64,000 nucleotides of DNA from Gautieria morchelliformis (GCA_015179125.1 WHVA01000126.1:106001-170000), one strand, 5' to 3'. Shown: positions 1-12,389, counted from the stretch's first letter. Notes: generated by a model from the sequence alone, not told the origin. Numbers and translations: made by a program.

Positions 1-235
1 TTGTCGAGACTTAGACAGCCCTTCCGTGAGACCTTGCACGTTACATCGTCAAGAGTCATGGGCCATTTCGCTACGACTGTAGATAGGGTGAGCCCCGTTT
101 AGGCAAACCCTCTTACCTTGTGAACATTCATTGGTTCACCTATTCACCGAACGGCATACTTATTCGCACAAGTTATTCGGGCATTCGCTGTGTTCACTAA
201 TACACGATATTAACACCTGAAAACCAATCTTGACA
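1..235 (-). mobile_element. LTR1 fragment (terminal 235 bp)
   Basis: The stretch ends in CAATCTTGACA and matches the ends of the LTR1 copies finishing at 24581, 43397 and 51201, and the reverse complement of the starts at 48146 and 52860. The other end lies outside the window. The bases after it (CATTG) are a candidate target-site duplication that needs the left flank to confirm. It cuts directly into the 5' side of the alpha-kinase fragment. Confidence 0.85.
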
Positions 236-319
236 CATTGCTGAAGTTGAAGGTATGTTGACAACTAATTATTTGCCATTGTCGTTCATCTGCCATTTGC
301 ATAGTATTCACTGTCACAG

Positions 320-961
320 ATGCCTTTATTATTCGCTATGAAAATGAAAATGGAAAATGATCCTACAGTTGACCAGACATACCTCATTGAACCAATGCGA
401 TCTTCTACTGCTACTACGAAATTCACTGGTACGCTTACAAACCGAGAAGCAATTGGCAAACGGGAAGCAGGCGTCATGGCTTTTGCGCATTGGGTCCTTC
501 AGAATACAGCGGGAAAATTTTTGTTTGTGGATCTGCAAGGTATGAAGTGTCTGTCTTCAAACTAGTATGTCACTGACTGAATTGCGGCTGACCTAGGTAC
601 TATCACAGAGCGTGACGGTGATGGAATACTTATGCTATTTGCTCCGATGTCTCACTCATATACCCAGTGAGTCACTTCAATCTACTGTGATATATATCTA
701 ACTTCATATTGTAGAACAGCCTGTGCAGGCGATCATGGCCCGAAAGGCATATATGCTTTCTTAGGATCGCATATCTGTACGACGGTTTGCAAGGCAATGA
801 AATTAATCAGCATTCCAGAGTTACATACAATTCTGCAGCGGAACGTAGATGATCACGCATATGAAGATCAGATAGCACAGGCAGTTAATGAGTACCCTGG
901 AGACCGAGAACAGTTACAGCGAGAGGGGCTTCTCCAGCCTCCCACTATTGAGACTAGTTAG
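320..961 (+). pseudogene. Alpha-type (MHCK/EF2K-like) protein kinase, 3' fragment
   Basis: Three exons can be read: about 320-539, 597-666 and 715-961, separated by 57- and 48-nt GT...AG introns that keep the frame. The translation has hallmarks of the alpha-kinase fold: an EAIGKREAG segment, the AFAHWVL helix followed by FVDLQG, then GDHGPKGI (glycine-rich) and FLGSHICTTVCK, close to the usual H-x-C...C cluster of the zinc module, then a TAG stop at 959-961. Family members phosphorylate Ser/Thr in helical substrates. The N-terminal lobe is missing because an LTR1 copy ends at 235, so this is a truncated remnant. Expanded alpha-kinase families are common in mushroom genomes. Family assignment is fairly safe; activity is not expected. 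Confidence 0.7.
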
Positions 962-1021
962 ATCAATGTGTGCTACTGGTATAGAGCAACAAGATATTTG
1001 AATTAGACTTTGTTTTTAATT

Positions 1022-2618
1022 CTACATATTAGTTGCCCGTTCAGTACTAATGTGATCAACAACCGCAGTAAACACATCCCATGCCATAGCTAAGATGATG
1101 CTAGGCCGTCTGAGAGCAAGCCAAGCGTTGTCGGCTTCAGCTTGAAACTCACAGGAAACAAACCGAAATGCGGTCTCATGTCCCTCATCCCCACCATAAG
1201 CTTCTCGTAAATGTTCCACCAGTTCAGGACGTATGTGGATTGAGCAATCACGTGCAGTAGTTGACACACTTGTTGGAATGAGAAGTGCGTTGCATGGGGA
1301 TGTTCCGGATGCATTCAGTTTGCCCTTCTGATAAGGGATATGGTGTGAATTCCAGTAATCACGGAAGCGATCAAGGCGGTCTTGAACTAGCAGTGGCCAA
1401 AGCCAATTGAAGACATCACTGTTACAAGGTGAGTAAATTACTTACTGTGTTCTGCAATTAATTACATGTGAATTCCATCATTAGGGTGGAATATCCCTCT
1501 GTCACAGCCAAGAGAAAGGATGTGGCGAATGCTATGGCCTTCACCATTGCGCTTCCACCGCCAAAAACTTTCTATTGGCGTATTATGGACACTACGCAGA
1601 CGCATACCACTTGGCCATTTTTCAAGGGAAAATTCAGGAGCTGCATCCATCCTGAACGGTATCAACATATCAAAATATATAATAAATGATGCAGCCGAGC
1701 TACTAACCGTAATGTCTCCTGGATATGAAGCATCTCTCCCGTCTCCGTTCCCATGTCCGTTACATCAGTAATAGCAATATGATCTAGGTAAACTGTGAGT
1801 GCACAAGAATGAAATGGAGCCAAAGCAATCTTACAGTCCATTTTCTTCAATAATATCAAGTTTAACATGTGCAATTGCACGAGCAAGCCGAACATTTGGC
1901 ATGACAACAAGCTTAACGAGGTAACTTGACCACTCATCCTTTCAACCATAGATAGGGAGTCCAATTGGTCCCATTCCAAGTGCCTGTCCACCAAGCTTTT
2001 CGTGCCCATCCCAATGGAACTTATGGAATGGTCCAACTGCCAAAAGCGGCTTTCGCTTGATTTTCCGGCTTTCTGCAAACCTGTATTCAAATTCTTCATT
2101 AAAATGGTCATGGAGAATCTTCCTACACTCGCGGCTGGGACAGCTTTTTAATATCATAACATGAGGATCGTAAAAGAGATCATACCGTGATATATGTATG
2201 CCTTGTTCCGCTAGCCTTTGTTTTACTTGCCCAACACCCACAAGCCCATAATATCATTTTCCTTCACATTAATCACTGCTTGTGACATATCCAGTTCATC
2301 AAGTTCATTCTTGCGGACAGTCGAGTTGCTAAGCCGCTTGTGCAATTGATATAGAACACTTCGCCTGCACAGTGTCAGAATAACAATTTTGAGTAAAACC
2401 AAATGCCACATACTTTATCTTAAGACCAAACTTTGCCTCAAGTCGTGCGAGCTGGTCAGGTGCAGGCAAACTTTCACGGGTGTATTGGTCAAATTCAGCT
2501 CGACGCTCGTCATCTGGAGGGTCTGTTGGTGTTGAATATTAGATTAGGCTAAAGCTACCATTCTTCATTACTCACAGAGCTTGTCCCCGTACTGGTTTTT
2601 ACCTGCGATGTTGGGCAT
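1022..2618 (-). CDS. Fungal integrase-core (DDE-type) protein, spliced
   Basis: The reading starts at an ATG at 2616-2618 (MPNIAGKNQYGDKL). Exons include 2576-2618, 2414-2522 and one ending upward at 2364, with short GT...AG introns. The middle reads GIHISRYDL, then FHWDGHEKL and GLPIYG; next come VTDMGTETGEM with QETLR, then SVHNTPIESFWRW, and the C-terminus runs through FNWLWPLLVQDRLDRF to a stop near 1022. This order (DGHEKL, TDxGxE, then xPIExxW) is that of the integrase-core family repeated in mushroom genomes, presumably domesticated or transposon-derived, and supplies plausible D, D and E catalytic residues. No terminal repeats were found around it. I could not trace every exon border, so it may be a recent pseudogene. 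Confidence 0.6.
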
Positions 2619-3062
2619 TGGCGGGCGCAATGGATCACGGATGCACGAGCGCTTTCTGAGCTAAAGAGGTTGTTGATGCTTCTTTGGCGCCATGGCGTCT
2701 AGTTTTAGCTTATAGAATTCGAAAATTGAAGCGTGGACTTCCGGCCAGCCGTAGTTTATGAGACGTTTGGCAAATTGTCATCCTTGGCTTATGGGACCAA
2801 CAGCCTGACCACGGGTCACAGCTAGTGACTAATGAGTGACGTTCTAATAAGTGTGCAACTTCGAACCCTTTCAATATTCCTCAGCGGAGAGACCGGTGCC
2901 GGCGCTGCTGCCCCTGGATCCCTGAGTGCAGTAACACATCATGATAAGATGCCGGTTCCCGCTAGGAATGGCGCTGTTGCATCTAGGAGTGAAATGATAT
3001 AAGGGTTTGTGCTGCCAATGGGTGAACCTGACCTACTTATACCAACTCTCCACTGTCTCGAA
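2619..3062. other. Intergenic, start of duplicated segment
   Basis: No gene is visible. From about 2880 the sequence matches 9805 onward (GAGACCGGTGCCGGCGCT and GCGCTGTTGCATCTAGGAG in both). It is the upstream region shared by DUF6533 genes A and C. Confidence 0.5.
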
Positions 3063-5690
3063 ATGAGTATCGACGTTGAAGCTGTTATCCACTGTCAGTA
3101 TTACCAGTGTTCCTCTCCTTTCTATCTTCTCTCATTATGTTTGACTACAGACGCACCAAGAAAGTACGGAGCTGTCGCTGCACTAGCAATGCTAACATAT
3201 GACTGTGGTTGGTTTCTCACTGGTCAGTAATGAAATATGGCTGACTGCGTCGCGATAGCCATTACATTTGATGACGAGGTGCGCGTCACTTCGAACGACG
3301 GAACAGCCTAGCCTATCTTGTTATAGTTCGAATTCGTATGGAAGCGCCGTTGGTCTTTAGGAAAGATACTATTCATATTTGTATGTATACATATGTTCCT
3401 GTTAGTATCAGATCTCTATGGTCATATTGATGCCATACATCGTCAGAATCGTTATTTCGGATTACTGTCGCTTCTTTCTATTGTGATGGGTGCAGTTTTC
3501 ATGCGCGGTCCTGTGTGATATCAATGTACTAATGTTGCAATCAGCGTTTTCATTCGGGCCCTCGTTGCCGGTGAGGCATAAATGAATTCGCCTCGCCATA
3601 TCTCACCTGATTTCCAAAGTCGTACGCATCACAATTCTTCAGGGATGTATAAGTGTCCTGATGCAACGTTGGACACAAGCTGCCACGGGTTTATCTGGTG
3701 GAATATAACGTCGTAGGTCTAACCTTTCTTTCCATCAAGGGCCACTCTCATGTCTTGTCACCATCACGACCGATATTCTGATGCAAACCTCTGTTTCAGT
3801 GAGGTTATTACTATTGCAACCGCGGAAAGTGCGATATATATTTGTCTCTGGGGATAGCTGCATGCGCGCTCATCCTTATGCATCTAGTTATCCTCATACT
3901 TCGAGTATGTGGCTCCTCCCCCTTTCCATAGTGCAATTATCGGCCTTACTGTAATCTGATTAGATATATGCAGTCTATAACTGCAGCCGAAGACTACTCC
4001 TCGTCATGATTGCGCTCTTAGTGGTGGCGATAGCCTGCTCTTCGTGGCTGGCCATTTCAATATTGTCTACCGGCGAGTACCTGCCCCACTTCTCCCCAGT
4101 CAACCTTCTCACGATAATCCAGTCGCACTGGTGATGGTAAGTGGCACGCCTGGCTGCCCAATCGGTACCGCACCATCCCATGCCTTTTTCTTTTGGATCC
4201 CTTTCCTTATATTTGAAACATTTCTCATGGCTCTCATGTTGTTCAAAGGTTGGAGGGTATACAGAAGTGAGGGAGGCTCTAGGCTGTTACATCTGATTAT
4301 TAGAGACAGGTATGCATACATGGGCCTGTGGCCCGTTTGATTTTTCTTGAGGTTGTCAGCGCTAATGTCCAGCCTTAGTCTTTTCTACTTTTGGGTGTAG
4401 GATTTTGTTCTCCTTTGTATCGCGCCTTGCTTATCGAGCGTATCAGCATATTCATGACTCTACTGGCGAATTGTATTGTGTGGGTCACCCCTTCGTTAGA
4501 TCCTAGAATTGCTACTGGGTGAGTCCTGGCATCATTCTCTGAATCTACCTCCATTTGACAGGCTACTCTTCCACTTCAGTTGGGCAATTGCCATGCCGTG
4601 TGCAGTGGGTTGTCGCTTACTCCTCAATATGCGCGAAAGCTTTTATAAAGAGACGACGTCCTGGACCGTCATGTCAGCCTAGGCATTCAAATTTCTGGAG
4701 ACGAGGACAGAGTTGGATACAATCCTTCAATCTGTTCGTGTTTCTGTTCGCATGGCTATGAGGTTAGGGGTGCTGCCTGCGACCTGCGACCTGCTCTCTC
4801 CCGAAGGCCATCTGGACCATCATGTCAGTCTAGGCATTCAATTTTCTGGAGACGAGGACAAAATTGGATACAATTATTCAATCTGTTCGTGATTCTATTT
4901 CATGGGGGTGTATCTTCGCAGCAAAACTGTGATTGTAATTACATGAGCCCTAGGTAAGTCAACGACTCTTCCACGATGCAAGGTTCATCCTGCCAGAGGT
5001 CATGTCCCCACCAGCATACCGAAATAGACAGATCAGAATGCGAAGTATACACGTGGATATCACAACGGTATGAGGCGCTCATGAAACAGGGTGAGCGGAA
5101 CTTGACGTCCCACTTCCTTGCATATCTTTGGGGCTTCTAGCAGATTGACGCCGTAAGGATCGACACCCGATTCGATCGACCAATACCATTCATCAACCCG
5201 CGTTGGCAGATGTTGAATAACCCCCCGAAGAGTTACGATAGCCCACACCGCCCTGCAAGTGCTGTACCAGCAGAGGGGTTGGACAGAACCGAAGGCTAAT
5301 GTGTACTGTGCGATTCGACGCGGATTCGATGGATATCATGCTTTCACTGCAGTGGTGACCCAGATCGACGCAAACTGTCCACCGTCGCCATCCCACGGTA
5401 CCTCATAATCCCCCAGCCCCGCCCATGAACAGTGCCAGTGTGCCATGCTGTGTGGACAATGACATGTGAGATCTGTCAGAGAGGTCCTTCCAGCGCCTTC
5501 AGCCGTCGTTCGAATCCCGCTTGTCAGACCTCCCACGGTCAGAGTAGCTCCAATAAAAAGCCTGCCGACATTGTTTGCTCTTCCAGTGGTCAAACTTTTC
5601 AAGGCTTCAACCAAGCGTACTACACCACAGTGGAAGGAGCTGGATGCCCAAGTTGAACCATTACTTTCCGTAGCCCTAAATGCCTAAATT
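2880..5690 (+). repeat. Segmental duplication, left copy (holds DUF6533 gene A)
   Basis: This block is collinear with about 9805-12389: shared promoter-side sequence, gene A/C, and about 1 kb of shared 3' flank, including CGTTCGAATCCCGCTT at 5505 and 12317 and GGCTCCAATAAAA at the end. Gene B between them resembles both only over the gene. The simplest history is an older tandem duplication giving B and a later copy of the whole A block giving C. Confidence 0.65.
3063..4682 (+). CDS. DUF6533-type multi-pass membrane protein, gene A
   Basis: The start is the ATG of MSIDVEAV. Short introns follow: a donor GTCAGT near 3093, an acceptor before the exon encoding KYGAVAALAMLTYDC, a 20-nt exon giving ITFDDE, then FEFVWKRRWSLGKILFIF. 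The YD(x)nLTFDDE(x)nVWKRRWS pattern is the signature of the DUF6533 family, 7-TM-like proteins of unknown function common in Agaricomycetes. Later exons show hydrophobic segments (LLLVMIALLVVAI; FFFWIPFLIFETFLMALML) and the family's end motif CRLLLNMRE before a TAG at 4680-4682. The fourth transmembrane exon reads out of frame or uses an intron I could not place, so decay is possible. It is a tandem paralogue of genes B and C and closest to C. Confidence 0.6.
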
Positions 5691-6147
5691 CCTTTTCCTA
5701 AAGGAGCTAGCCGGGAAGCACATTAAAGCCCGATCCTCGTCCACGTCTTGTGGAGCCACACGTGCGCTGATCCATCCAGACTTCTGAATCTACAGAGGGC
5801 CGGTCTCCCTTTCTGGCCATAATCAAAGTCCAGAATTGACAGGTCTGACAGCTGGCATCATATCCCGCCCAATTTGGACATCACCCTCTACCCAGGAGCC
5901 TGGCTAGCAGTCGGGCCAGGGAGATGCCGAGAGTGCCGATGACAGCTTGGACCTTATTACTCTCGTTTGAAACTTTGGTCTTACGGTTCGAACCTTGGTC
6001 TAAACCTACAACTTTTCTCACGCGAAGCTGCTTTAGAACTGCGAGTTTAGTATTTTAGGGCTACGGAAAGTCACCCACTAGTATCAACTCGAATTGCCAA
6101 GGATCAGTATGACATAATATCAACTGCTTCTGCGCTTCCTGGCACGG
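4683..6147. other. Gene A downstream flank and intergenic region
   Basis: A partial internal repeat occurs: GGACCAT/GTCATGTCAG...TTCTGGAGACGAGGACA at about 4665-4720 and again at 4812-4870. Minus-strand open frames at 5060-5614 (VEALKSLTTGR...) look like a broken host exon, but I cannot assign them to a family. Nothing else was recognised. Confidence 0.35.
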
Positions 6148-6156
6148 TATATATAC
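6148..6156 (+). promoter_or_regulatory. TATA-like box of DUF6533 gene B
   Basis: TATATATAC lies 45 bp upstream of the gene B start codon at 6201. The position is plausible for a fungal core promoter; no experimental support. Confidence 0.35.
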
Positions 6157-6200
6157 ATGGCAAACAATGAGGCTGCTTCGTTCCCTCAAAATATCTCGCA

Positions 6201-7890
6201 ATGAATATTGAGGTTGAGGGTACTATTGTTCTCCCTTCGGGCGGTCAGTGTCGAATTTCACTCTCCTTCCTCTTGCTCTCACTACCATTGAATACAGATG
6301 CACCTGCAAGATACGGAACACTTGCGGCGCTTTCCATCCTTGTATATGACTATGGTCAGTCTTTCACGGTGATCGGTATTGAGCCATTCGATGACACCAT
6401 CCCGATAGCCCTAACATTTGATGACGAGGTGCGTTTGATTTGCAAGGCCCAACAACTTCTAGATATTTTGTTTTAGATCGCGTTAGTATGGAAGCGTCGC
6501 TGGTCTTTTGGGAAGGCATTGTTCATATTTGTATGCATTCCTGGTTATATAAGATGTATGACTACACTGATGCATGTGGCATACACTGTCAGAATCGCTA
6601 TTTCGGATTACTTTCACTTCTGTCTTATGCCATTGGTACAGTTTCATACGTTGTCCTGCAGATGTAGCTATGATAACAAACCACTAATATTTCATGTAGC
6701 CTTCTTCTTCCCGGATCCAATACGGGTGAGACTTACTATATAGTGGCACCTCGTCATATCTGACCTTTTTTTCCAAGTTGTATGAATAATGTTTTGAGAG
6801 GTTTTTACATCTATGATCTGATTTGGGGTTACATAACACAGTTGCCGAAAATTCACATCATGGACTATCACGTCGTAGGTGTAGCTATTCCTTCGCCATG
6901 ACCAACATTCTGACGCACAATTTTGTTGCAGGGAGGGGATAGCCATTCTCGCCGCAGAATGTGTGACATATTTATCTTGGAAATATCTACGTGCGCTGAT
7001 GGCTCTGCGGCTAGGTATCCTTATAATTAGAGTATGTCGTGCTTCTACTACCCCTTCATCCTAATATAATTATGGGTATAATTTCTTTATCTTTTCTCAG
7101 ATATATGCTGTTTATGACCGCAGTCGAAGACTACTTCTCCTCTTGATTGCACTCTTAATGGCAGAAGTAGCCAGCTCTGTGGTGCTGGTAATTTTCAATT
7201 TGTCCCAGGGTGAGTGTTTGCTCCACTTCTGTTACTGTAATCTTCCATGATATTCCAGTTTCATTCATGACCATGCAGGGTTCTACGGCCTGCCAATCCG
7301 CTGCCTCACCACCGCTTGCCTTCACCTGTTGGATCCCACCAATTATCTTTGAGACATTCCTCATGTCTCTCATGTTGAACAAAGGCTGGTGTGTATATAG
7401 GAGCGAAGGCGGCTCTAAGCTATTACACCTTATTATTAGAGATAAGTACGGCCTGTTGACTCCCTCTTGATTTTGTCGGCACTGATGTTACACATTAGTA
7501 TTCTCTATTTTGGAGTGTAAGATGGTTGTTCCCCTCCTATCATTCTATGCTTATCAAGCGCATCAGCATGTTCTTGGCTCTACTTGCCAATTGTATTGTC
7601 TTTGCCAACCCTTCATCGGATAATAGAATTACTGCCGGGTGAGTCTTGAAACCGCTGTTTCCACGGTCCTGCATTTGGCCGACAGCTTCATGCTCTATTA
7701 CAGCTTTGTAGTTGCCATACCGTGTACCCTAGGCAGCCGCCTCCTTCTCAATATTCGTGAAAGATTTTTCGAAGAGGCGCAGGCCATCTGGACGTTCAAG
7801 GAGCCACTTCACTTTGCATCCTTCAAGACGAGCACACAATTGGATGCATGTCCAGGTCTCGCTTTCTCTCCGTCTGGGCTGTCAGGATAG
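6201..7890 (+). CDS. DUF6533-type multi-pass membrane protein, gene B
   Basis: This is the best preserved of the three. The ATG at 6201 opens a 43-nt exon (MNIEVEGTIVLPSG), followed by GTCAGT. The next exon, after ...TACAG, reads DAPARYGTLAALSILVYDY; a 20-nt exon gives LTFDDE; and the fourth begins IALVWKRRWSFGKALFIFV. Together these form the DUF6533 domain. Downstream are hydrophobic stretches, including CWIPPIIFETFLMSLML, an IIRD segment ending an exon at about 7444, and the terminal VVAIPCTLGSRLLLNIRE followed by an extended tail to a TAG at 7888-7890. The tail is about 25 residues longer than in A or C. It is a membrane protein of unknown role. The exons around 6540-6720 could not be fully resolved. 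Confidence 0.65.
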
Positions 7891-8622
7891 GGTACAGTAG
7901 TCCTATGTTCACAGCGTTATGGTTGCAATCCAATTTCTTGCCTGGTATCATTTGTCCTCTAGAACTTGTCGCAATCTGCTTATACCGTTTCAAACTAATT
8001 GACGACTCTTGTTAACAGCATTGCTTATAGACTGTCCAGTTTATTTGTTGAATCCTGATCATGAAATATTTGGCAAAGCATCTGCATGCGGCGTTGGCAG
8101 CTGTCTGGCTATGAGGCCACGTCTGTGATTGGTATGCCAGATGCCAAGCAACAAGTTCGAACTTCTTCACTTCGGTTGCAGCCATGCCTTCAGGCAGCTG
8201 ACAGTGGTGCCCTGGTGACCCTGGACGAGGTGCCTATCAAAAGTGCAACCTCATACCACCATAAGATGTGTTCCCTTCCAACAGGCCATCATGCTGTTGC
8301 ATATGTTACAACTGTTCAAGTCCTTTTTCCACCCCCTCTTGATCCACTATCTCAAATGACAGCAGAAGTAGCTAAGACTGTACATGTGGGGTAACTAACT
8401 AATACTGAAAAAAGGGCCTACAAAGGCCACAAGAGTGGATCACAAGTCAATAGAAAACTGTCAGGGGACACCCCCTTTTTCAGTTCTGATCCCACTCTGA
8501 GTAGTTCTGATTGCACCACTCCCATTTCTGGAAACACTTCCCCCAGTTTTGCATGTCTTTTCACCTCTGCTCTGCTTCTGCACTTCTGCTTTCAGAACAA
8601 TATCAGAAGTGAGGCAGCTCAC
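7891..8622. other. Intergenic, no gene recognised
   Basis: One plus-strand open frame (8086-8394, 102 codons) has no recognisable motif and no splice or codon pattern that would make me call it a gene. The flank beyond 8400 is AT/GA-rich and leads into the LTR4 insertion. Confidence 0.3.
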
Positions 8623-9273
8623 TGTTATGTATTGAGAATTCCAGGGTTCAGATCTAAAAGGAAAGTGGCTTCAACATATGTGTTGTGCCCCCAATGAACT
8701 ATTGTCCTAAGTATTCGGAATGGAAGTCAGAAGTTGGAAGAGGTTGAGGTAGAGAAGGGTTCAAGAATCAATCTAGGTTGGATGTTGGAAATCAAGTCGG
8801 AAGGCAGAGGTTGGAAGGCGGAGAGACAGAGGTCTTGCAAGTACTCACTGTGCTATGAACAGGAGACAATGTGAGGGAGTCAAGTATTGAGGTCAATTAT
8901 CTAATTGCAGAATAGAACACATACATGAGTGGGTTTTATACAAGGAGCTGGAGCAACATGTAATGTGGAAGTACTAAGCATATTCCAATGTGCACGGAAG
9001 TCGGGTAAGAACATACAGGGTAAGTATCTAATCTGGAACAAGAACTACAAGGGGGTGCAGGGTAGAGTCAAGAACAATAGGCAAAAGAACAGGGGGAATG
9101 GAAAGTCTATTTGACAACGGGACAAATGGACCTCTTAATGTTTTGGACATAGGGTCTTGTGGTGTTGTGAGTTGAGTCCAAAGGGTCCACAAGGTGGGGG
9201 AACATCGGAGGTATCAGAATTTTGGAAGAAGTGGAACTGAGTATTGGAAGGCAGGATTGGCATGGTCATAACA
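8623..9273 (+). mobile_element. Solo LTR4 with perfect TSD
   Basis: The 651-bp unit begins TGTTATG and ends CATAACA, a perfect 7-bp inverted terminus with canonical TG...CA ends. It is flanked on both sides by CTCAC (8618-8622 and 9274-9278), a perfect 5-bp target-site duplication. Its 5' half matches the disrupted copy starting at 46769. No internal retrotransposon region is present, so it is a solo LTR left by LTR-LTR recombination. Confidence 0.88.
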
Positions 9274-9278
9274 CTCAC

Positions 9279-9804
9279 GCAGTAATGAACATCCAGGCTC
9301 AGTCAGGGGCCAGGGAGGCCAGAGCACAGGGTTGCTGGTGAGTACTGAGCAACCACCCTGATGTCATGACTTGTTTATTTTGGCATAATCCATCTCCACT
9401 TGACTTAACACCCTTTGACATACCCATTCACTTCAATTCACTGTTCAATTGGTTTACTGAACTCCATCATCATATCCCACAGTTTGATCAGTTGGCCAAT
9501 GTATGGGAACCACTGTATAACCAGCATCTTGCTTAGTCTCAGATCTGGCTGTTCAACCTGCCCTGAAACAGTCTCTTTATTGTAACTTTGTAGTTCTGCA
9601 CCAAAGGCCATTAAAAACAATTTATCGCCATCATAAAAACATGTTACCTTCAGACGGTCTATTCAAACTTCCCTCTAATTATCTATGAACTTTTCAAGGC
9701 CGTCAATCTCATATATTTCTGTGCTGCAGAGGTGTGGATACACATCGGACTTCCGTCGAACCTTTTCATTCCGGTTGCACCCACGACTCAGTACTCAACA
9801 TCCG
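9279..9804. other. Intergenic, no gene recognised
   Basis: I see no gene or repeat with recognisable ends before the second copy of the A/C duplication starts near 9805. Confidence 0.3.
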
Positions 9805-12389
9805 TTAGCGGAGAGACCGGTGCCGGCGCTGTTGTTCCCGGATGCACAGCATGATAGTTCAGTTCCCGCTAGGAATGGCGCTGTTGCATCTAGGAGCGAA
9901 ATGATATAAGGGTATGTACGGCCAATGGGTGTCAGGCGAACGTTTCGAGACCTACTTGTACCCACTCTCCACTGTTTCGAAATGAGTATTGACGTTGAGG
10001 CTGTTATTGCAGGAGGTCAGTATTACCAGTGTTTCATCTCCTTTCTCTCTTCTCTCATTATGTTTGGCTACAGTAACACCAATAAAGTACGTGGCTGTCG
10101 CTGCACTCGCAATGCTAACATATGACTGTGGTTGGTTTCTCACTGTGGTCAGTAATGAAATATGGCTGACTTCGTCGCGATAGCCCTTACATTTGATGAC
10201 GAGGTGCGTGTCACTTCGAATGACGGAATAGTTTGGCCTATCTTGTTATAGTTCGAATTCGTATGGAAGCGCAGCTGGTCTGTAGGAAAGGTACTATTCA
10301 TATTTGTATGTATATGTTCCTGGCAGTATCAGATTTATATGCTAATAGTGATGCCATGCATCATCAGAATCGTTATTTCGGAGTACTGTCGGTTCTTTCT
10401 TTTGTGATGGGTGGAGTTTTCATGCGCGTTCCTGTATGATATTAATGTACTAATGTCGCAATCAGCCTCGTCCTTCAGGCTCTCGGACCAGGTGAGGCAT
10501 TAGTAAATTCGTCTCGCCATATCTCACCTGATTTTCCAAAGTTGTATGCATCGCAATTCTTCAGGGATGTATAAGTGTCCTGATCCAGTGTTGGACGCAA
10601 GCTGCCGCGGGTTTATCTGGTGGGGTATAGCGTCGTAGGTCTAAACTTTCTTTCCCTCAATGGCCACCCTCATGCCCTGTCCCCATCACGACCGAGATTC
10701 TGACGCAAAAATCTGTTTCAGTGAGGCTATTGCTATTGCAACCGCAGAAAGTATGATATACATTTGTCTATGGGGATAGCTACATGCGCACTCATCCTTA
10801 TGCATCTAGTTATCCTCATACTTCGAGTATGTGGCTCCTTCCCTTTGCCATAGTGTAATCATCGGCCTTACTTTAATAAATCTGAATAGATATATGCAGT
10901 TTATAACTGCAGCCGAAGACTACTCCTCGTCTTGATCGCGTTCTTAGTGGCGGCGATGGCCATCTGTTCGTGGTTGGCCATTTCAACATTGTCTACCATG
11001 AGTACTTGCTCCACTTCTTCCCAGTCAACCTTCTCATGACAATCCAATAGCAATGAAGGTAAGTGGGATGACTGCCTGCTCTGTTACCGCAACACCCCAC
11101 GCCTTTTTCGTTTGGATCCCTTCCCTTATATTTGAGACATGTCTCGTGGCTCTCATGTCGTGCAAAGGTTGGAGGGTATACAGAAGTGAGGGAGGCTCCA
11201 AGCTGTTACATCTGATTATTAGAGACAGGTATGCATACATGGCCTGTGGCCCGTTGGATTTTTCTTGATATTGTCAGCGCTAATGTTCAGTCTTAGTCTT
11301 TTCTACTTTTGGGTGTAGGATTTTGTTCTCTTTTCTATCGCTCCATGCTTATCCAGCATTTCAGCATGTTCATGGCTATACTGGCGAATTGTATTGTGTG
11401 GGTCATCCCTTCATTAGACCCTAGCATTGCCGCTAGGTAAGTCCTTTAAATCTATCTCCATTCGACCAGCCACTCAACGTTCCACCTCAGTTGGACAATT
11501 GCCATGCCGTGTGCAGTGGGTTGTCGCTTGCTCCTCAATATGCGCGAAAGCTTTTATAAAGAGACGACGTCCATCTGGACCGTCATGTCAGCCTAGACAT
11601 TCAAATTTCCGGAGGCGATCACAGAGTTTTGCTGTCTCCCGTGTATAGGGGTGTATCAGTGTAATTACATGAGCCCTAGCTAGGTCAACGACTCTTCCAC
11701 GATGCAAGGTTTACCCTGCCAGAGGTTATCAGCATATCGACACAGACAAATCTGAATACGAAATATACACACAACTTTACGAGCGTGCAAAAATGAGCAC
11801 ACTTAACCAGAAACAGGAAGCAAAGTCGCAGAAATCTTACCAAGTCCGTCGGAGTGAAGTGGAATCTAGCAAAATTGAATCAGCAGCAGGTGAGGGGCGC
11901 TCATGAAACAGGGGTGATGGAGGAGCGGAACTTGAAGCCTTGAAGTCCCAGGCCGAGTGAATAGCTTCCAGCAGCGCAGTTGACGCCATAAGCATCGACA
12001 CCTCATACTAATATCGAGGTCCAACCCGCGTCATACTCTGCAAGTGCTGTACCAGAAAGCAATGCATTGGACTCGCGATGATCCAGGGGTTGGACAGAAC
12101 CCAAGGCTTATCAATGTGTACTGTGAAGATTCGATGGATGTCATGATTCATGCTTTCACTGCAATGGTGACGCACAGCAGATCGTGCAAACTGTAGTTTG
12201 GTACTTCATAATTCCCCGCCCATGAAATAGCGTCAGTGTGCCATGTTGTGTGGGTATTTTCCATTCCGATGACATGTGTGATCTGTCTTCCAGCGGCGAG
12301 CGTCTTCAGCCTTCGTTCGAATCCCGCTTCTCAAGACCTCCCACGGACGGTATCAGAGTGGCTCCAATAAAACGCCTGCCGAGCGACAC
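9805..12389 (+). repeat. Segmental duplication, right copy (holds DUF6533 gene C)
   Basis: Collinear with 2880 to about 5600. Similarity in the 3' flank runs up to GCTCCAATAAAACGCCTGCC and stops at 12389, where a MITE with TAGGGC ends begins. The homologous stretch near 5540 lacks this insertion. Confidence 0.65.
9982..11596 (+). CDS. DUF6533-type multi-pass membrane protein, gene C
   Basis: The ATG at 9982 gives MSIDVEAVIAG, then a GTCAGT donor. The following exons read VTPIKYVAVAALAMLTYDC, LTFDDE, and FEFVWKRSWSVGKVLFIF. The first two share reading phase with genes A and B, so exon structure is conserved across the array. The distal part gives FVWIPSLIFETCLVALMS, an IIRD exon end, and WAIAMPCAVGCRLLLNMRE before a stop at 11594-11596. 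The FIF...VSDLYAN region needs a frame change or an unplaced intron, so the copy may be damaged. It is most similar to gene A. Function unknown; membrane location inferred from the hydrophobic segments. Confidence 0.6.

Noticed and set aside
5490-5525. CGTTCGAATCCCGCTT (also at 12317) looks like a tRNA T-arm
   Set aside because: No A-box or cloverleaf partner upstream; it is simply shared sequence in the A/C duplication.
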